Below are positions 62,101 to 64,000 of a DNA stretch of 64,000 nt, in pieces. Position 1 is the first letter of the stretch, and the number at the start of each line of letters is the position of its first letter. The notes under the pieces are model-generated. The model saw nothing but the letters and a program-made list of their open reading frames with translations, did no database searches and was not told the origin of the DNA. Source of the DNA: Calothrix sp. NIES-4101 (GTDB lineage Bacteria > Cyanobacteriota > Cyanobacteriia > Cyanobacteriales > Nostocaceae); NCBI GenBank assembly GCA_004296455.1, contig AP018280.1, positions 2,728,001-2,792,000 of the forward strand. Direction: 5' to 3'. A program made the translations under genes and the position numbers.

Positions 62101-64000
62101 GACGATTTCCCAAAATATCTTTAACTAGGTTGGTAAGAACCTTGCGGGGGCCAAATTCCACGAAGCAATAGCCACCAGCACCGTAGATATTTTCGATTTC
62201 CTGTTTAAACAGTACCGAACTAGCTAGGTGAGTTTCGAGGATGCGTTGAATTGCTTGTGGTTCCTGAGGATAAGCATTACCCGTAACGTTGCTATAGATG
62301 GGGATTTTGGGTGCTTGGAAATTAGCGTTACGTAAGGCGATCGTAAATGATTTTTGGGCAAAGGCAATTAATGATGTATGGAAGGCAGCAGATACAGGTA
62401 GTAATATTGCTGTATAGCCTTGGTCTTGCAAAGTTTGCCGCACTTGATGAATATCAGCCGTAGGCCCAGCTAACACCACCTGATTTTGAGAATTATAATT
62501 AGCAACAGTAACGCGAGGATAATTCTTAATCGCCGCTTCAACTTTGCTCAAATCCTCTCTAACAGCCAACATTGCCCCTGCATCATAATCGGGGTCTTGG
62601 GGTGGTGACATTGCCTGTCCCCGTGCTTTCACCAACAGGCTGTAATCTTCATCACTGAATACACCAGCAGCCCACAGTGCCGTCAGTTCGCCAAAACTAT
62701 GTCCAGCCACAAAATCTGACTTAAACCCAGCTTGCTGCAAAATCTTGTACATTCCTGCACTCAACATTCCAATTGCTGGTTGAGCATATTCAGTACATTG
62801 CAGGGCGGCAATTTGAGCATTTTTCTCCATCTCATCAAACACTGGATGAGGGAAAACCACCTCTGAAAGCGGAGCGCAATTATCCTTGAGCAACAGACTA
62901 TCCATGTAACCAAACATCTGCTGCATTTCCGGGAAATTCATCACCAAATCCCGTCCCATTTCCAGGTATTGTGAACCTTGCCCAGAGAACAAAGCTACAA
63001 CTTTACCACCCAATTCCATCCCGCTTTGACGGTAAAAAATACCTTGAGGGTGTTCCCAAACTGGTAGCGATGATTTGGTTCGCAATAATTCCAGCGCCAT
63101 TTGCAACAACTTACAAGCTTCGGTTCTCGACTCGGCGACAAATCCAACCCTTGCAGCATTCAGAGGAATTTCTTTAACTTTACATTCCTCAATTAGTTCC
63201 AAATAATTTTTGTGTGCAGCATCGGATTGTAACTTTGCTAGCACTTCTTCGCAGCGACTTTGCAACAATGCAGCATTGGGAGCAAATAGGAGGATTGCTG
63301 ATGGTGTGCTGTGAAGACGATAAGGAGTAGGAGTCGCTGTTGGGGTTACATATTCTTCCAAAATAACGTGGAAATTAGTACCACCAAATCCAAAAGAACT
63401 CACACCCGCGCGTCTTGGTGCTTCATTCTCTGCCCGAATCCAAGGACGGGTTTCAGTATTTAGGTAAAATGGCGAATTTTTAATATTCAGTTTCGGGTTT
63501 GGTTCGGTAATATTAATCGTTGCTGGTAAAACCTTATGATGCAATGCCAGCGCCATTTTAATCAAACTAGCAGACCCCGCAGCCGCTTTGGTATGTCCAA
63601 TTTGCGATTTCACACTACCCAAAGCAATATATTGCTTTCTGGTATTATCATCACCAAAGAATTCCCGTAGCGATGCAAACTCTGTTGGATCACCTGCCAT
63701 TGTTCCGGTTCCGTGGGCTTCCACCAAACCAACGGTAGCAGGATTAATCCCAGCATCGTTGTAAGCACGTTGTAAAGCTTTGACTTGTCCTTCTTGACGG
63801 GGTGCATAAATACTCTTGTAGCGTCCATCGCTGGATGTTCCAATCCCGCGAATTACCGCGTAGATTTTGTCTCCATCTCTTTGGGCATCTTCCAAGCGTT
63901 TTAAGACAATCATGCCGATGCCTTCACCCAACATCATCCCATCAGACTTGGCATCGAATGGTTGTACCTTATCACCAGGGGAAACAGCCGGAGTTTTACT
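59177..64000 (-). CDS. hglE: HglE-type megasynthase: (KS)-AT-ACP-ACP-KR structural domain (partial, 5' end outside window)
   Basis: The frame is open to the right edge (SKTPAVSPGDKVQPFDAKSD precedes the first Met), so the N-terminus and KS active Cys are missing. Visible are the KS end with EAHGTGTMAGD and KSQIGHTKAAAG, an acyltransferase with its Ser (62696-62698) in AGHSFGELTAL, and a long linker with two helical repeats (61100-61440). Two tandem ACPs follow, with attachment Ser codons at 60593-60595 and 60143-60145 (both in GIDSIKRVEI). The C-terminal Rossmann-like part resembles a KR structural half and has no catalytic Tyr motif. This is PfaA-like architecture. It would build the C26-C28 type chain for heterocyst glycolipids. 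Confidence 0.9.
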   Translation of the reverse strand, partial: SKTPAVSPGDKVQPFDAKSDGMMLGEGIGMIVLKRLEDAQRDGDKIYAVIRGIGTSSDGRYKSIYAPRQEGQVKALQRAYNDAGINPATVGLVEAHGTGTMAGDPTEFASLREFFGDDNTRKQYIALGSVKSQIGHTKAAAGSASLIKMALALHHKVLPATINITEPNPKLNIKNSPFYLNTETRPWIRAENEAPRRAGVSSFGFGGTNFHVILEEYVTPTATPTPYRLHSTPSAILLFAPNAALLQSRCEEVLAKLQSDAAHKNYLELIEECKVKEIPLNAARVGFVAESRTEACKLLQMALELLRTKSSLPVWEHPQGIFYRQSGMELGGKVVALFSGQGSQYLEMGRDLVMNFPEMQQMFGYMDSLLLKDNCAPLSEVVFPHPVFDEMEKNAQIAALQCTEYAQPAIGMLSAGMYKILQQAGFKSDFVAGHSFGELTALWAAGVFSDEDYSLLVKARGQAMSPPQDPDYDAGAMLAVREDLSKVEAAIKNYPRVTVANYNSQNQVVLAGPTADIHQVRQTLQDQGYTAILLPVSAAFHTSLIAFAQKSFTIALRNANFQAPKIPIYSNVTGNAYPQEPQAIQRILETHLASSVLFKQEIENIYGAGGYCFVEFGPRKVLTNLVKDILGNRPHIAVALNGSSQKNSDRTLREAVVQLRVAGLPLKNLDPYQVPQTLPPTENSKGLNIRLNGANHVSEKTKKAWEQALQDGYKVQSLGQILPAPEQVIEETRPISNIDSEKQLLKTSSMSISANPSVNSSNGHHPTVQTASITSNGVKPNLTSNSPSTVSGSHPESKPAAFTSNHTNGSKNGNSELKSNLVPKIQAQNLEPEKSVPPVTQPARQSQMQPTSNNLAYYQRVLESLEYVLAQFQKNQSENLQVHGLYLNHQQEYAQTFFQLMQQQNALFANFDATNPTKPLVMESLERSMMQFHSQQGETLRIHEQYLQHQVEYTKNFFQVIQQEYTQIISGELVNAEVPGLLTAPASVENSSSPAVEKPVTPPPVTHTAVKTTNKVVEILPITPATPAVSVPEATKVATVEPAIAPIIEPSIDSLNHGVSSAPVPPVVEKVVIEQPVITETVIEQPEVAITTPLAHTVDLSDLSDRLLAITSEKTGYPVEMLELDMDMEADLGIDSIKRVEILGGLQEIYPELPQPNLEELGEKRTIGQIVEYLQSNNSRPASVEIGATVQTNADISPVVTSVIPETFAPQVAEPVASPISTLIPITNVEVEVPTIATNATDTQVTTVDVENIDQALLAITSEKTGYPVEMLELDMDMEADLGIDSIKRVEIMGALQEAFPDLPKPDNMEEIAELRTIGQIAQYLQQLAGGEKKKPQFDPLDRPTDVSVFGDVDLDIDLDTGIPRLPAHIQILNQPDWLDFQLAEGYVALITDDGSETTTKVAGSLSAQGWKVVVLNFPPVISANKSTLPAGVERVALTEMSEAHLQTQLETIKNQYGSVGAFIHIHPVFQAPNGNGLFYSTEEKAIVKQVFLIAKHLKKSLNEAGLQGRSCFCTVARLDGAFGLGHQVNGHPTNYGAIAAGLFGLTKTMIWEWSNVFCRAIDISPSCDAETSAKHIIAELHDSNRYLTEVAYGTQGRVTLIAKGGR
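60075..60690 (-). repeat. Tandem ACP-coding duplication
   Basis: The two ACP segments are about 450 bases apart. Each contains a stretch of about 100 bases (60131-60232 and 60581-60682) that differs at only about ten positions. The protein is identical over TSEKTGYPVEMLELDMD and on to GIDSIKRVEI. This is a recent duplication or one kept alike by gene conversion. Confidence 0.85.

Noticed and set aside
1-64000. tRNA genes, insertion sequences, prophage or toxin-antitoxin modules
   Set aside because: I looked in the intergenic regions and protein set and saw no cloverleaf signature, transposase, integrase or toxin-antitoxin pair. A tool search could still find a weak case.

Overview
The window comes from a filamentous, heterocyst-forming cyanobacterium (Nostocales type). 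The evidence is a heterocyst-glycolipid (hgl) polyketide/fatty-acid-synthase-like cluster, a small nblA gene for phycobilisome breakdown, an orphan protein like the nitrogenase Mo-dependent C-terminal domain, a hormogonium-polysaccharide type glycosyltransferase block, cyanobacterial Ser/Thr kinases, cofG, and many copies of the HIP1 octamer GCGATCGC. Base composition is AT-rich throughout. I saw no tRNA, rRNA, transposase, phage gene or CRISPR array.

Layout. 1-4.4 kb: a response regulator cut by the left edge, nblA, and a large PAS/GAF hybrid histidine kinase. 5.2-11.3 kb: mostly single metabolic and stress genes (GH1 beta-glucosidase, creatininase-family hydrolase, cupin, Mo-nitrogenase C-terminal-like protein, flavodoxin-like quinone reductase, 1-Cys peroxiredoxin). 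11.4-16.8 kb: a four-gene minus-strand exopolysaccharide operon, probably hpsL-hpsN-hpsO-hpsP. 17-19.5 kb: glmM and clpP. 19.5-26.7 kb: two tandem paralogous Ser/Thr kinases, a membrane-anchored beta-lactamase-fold hydrolase and a universal stress protein. 27-32 kb: envelope genes including a membrane-embedded spermidine-synthase-like protein, a tiny secreted protein and a DUF4178 protein. 32-36.8 kb: GST, an unrecognised protein, a PAS-LuxR regulator, cofG and a TPR protein.

36.9-41.6 kb: an ABC exporter operon with one ATPase and two paralogous permeases. 42.6-44.5 kb: two sugar ABC permeases without their ATPase or binding protein. 44.6-47.4 kb: a protein made of an internal duplication, then a beta-helix/SLH surface protein with a Pro-Thr minisatellite.

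48.2-64 kb (right edge): the hgl cluster, all on the minus strand. In transcription order it encodes a PfaA-like megasynthase (KS-AT-ACP-ACP-KR structural half, cut by the window edge), a small membrane protein, a KR-DH protein, a KS-CLF-AT protein, a PfaD-type enoyl reductase, and HglB (ACP-thioester reductase). Together they would extend, reduce and reductively release the very long chain that becomes the aglycone of heterocyst glycolipids, the envelope layer that limits oxygen entry to nitrogenase.

The observations I consider most worth following up are: a short helical motif shared gap-free by the HglE linker (two copies) and the HglC C-terminus; a ketoreductase whose structural and catalytic halves sit in different genes separated by a membrane-protein gene; and the spermidine-synthase/DUF4178/small-secreted-protein envelope group.
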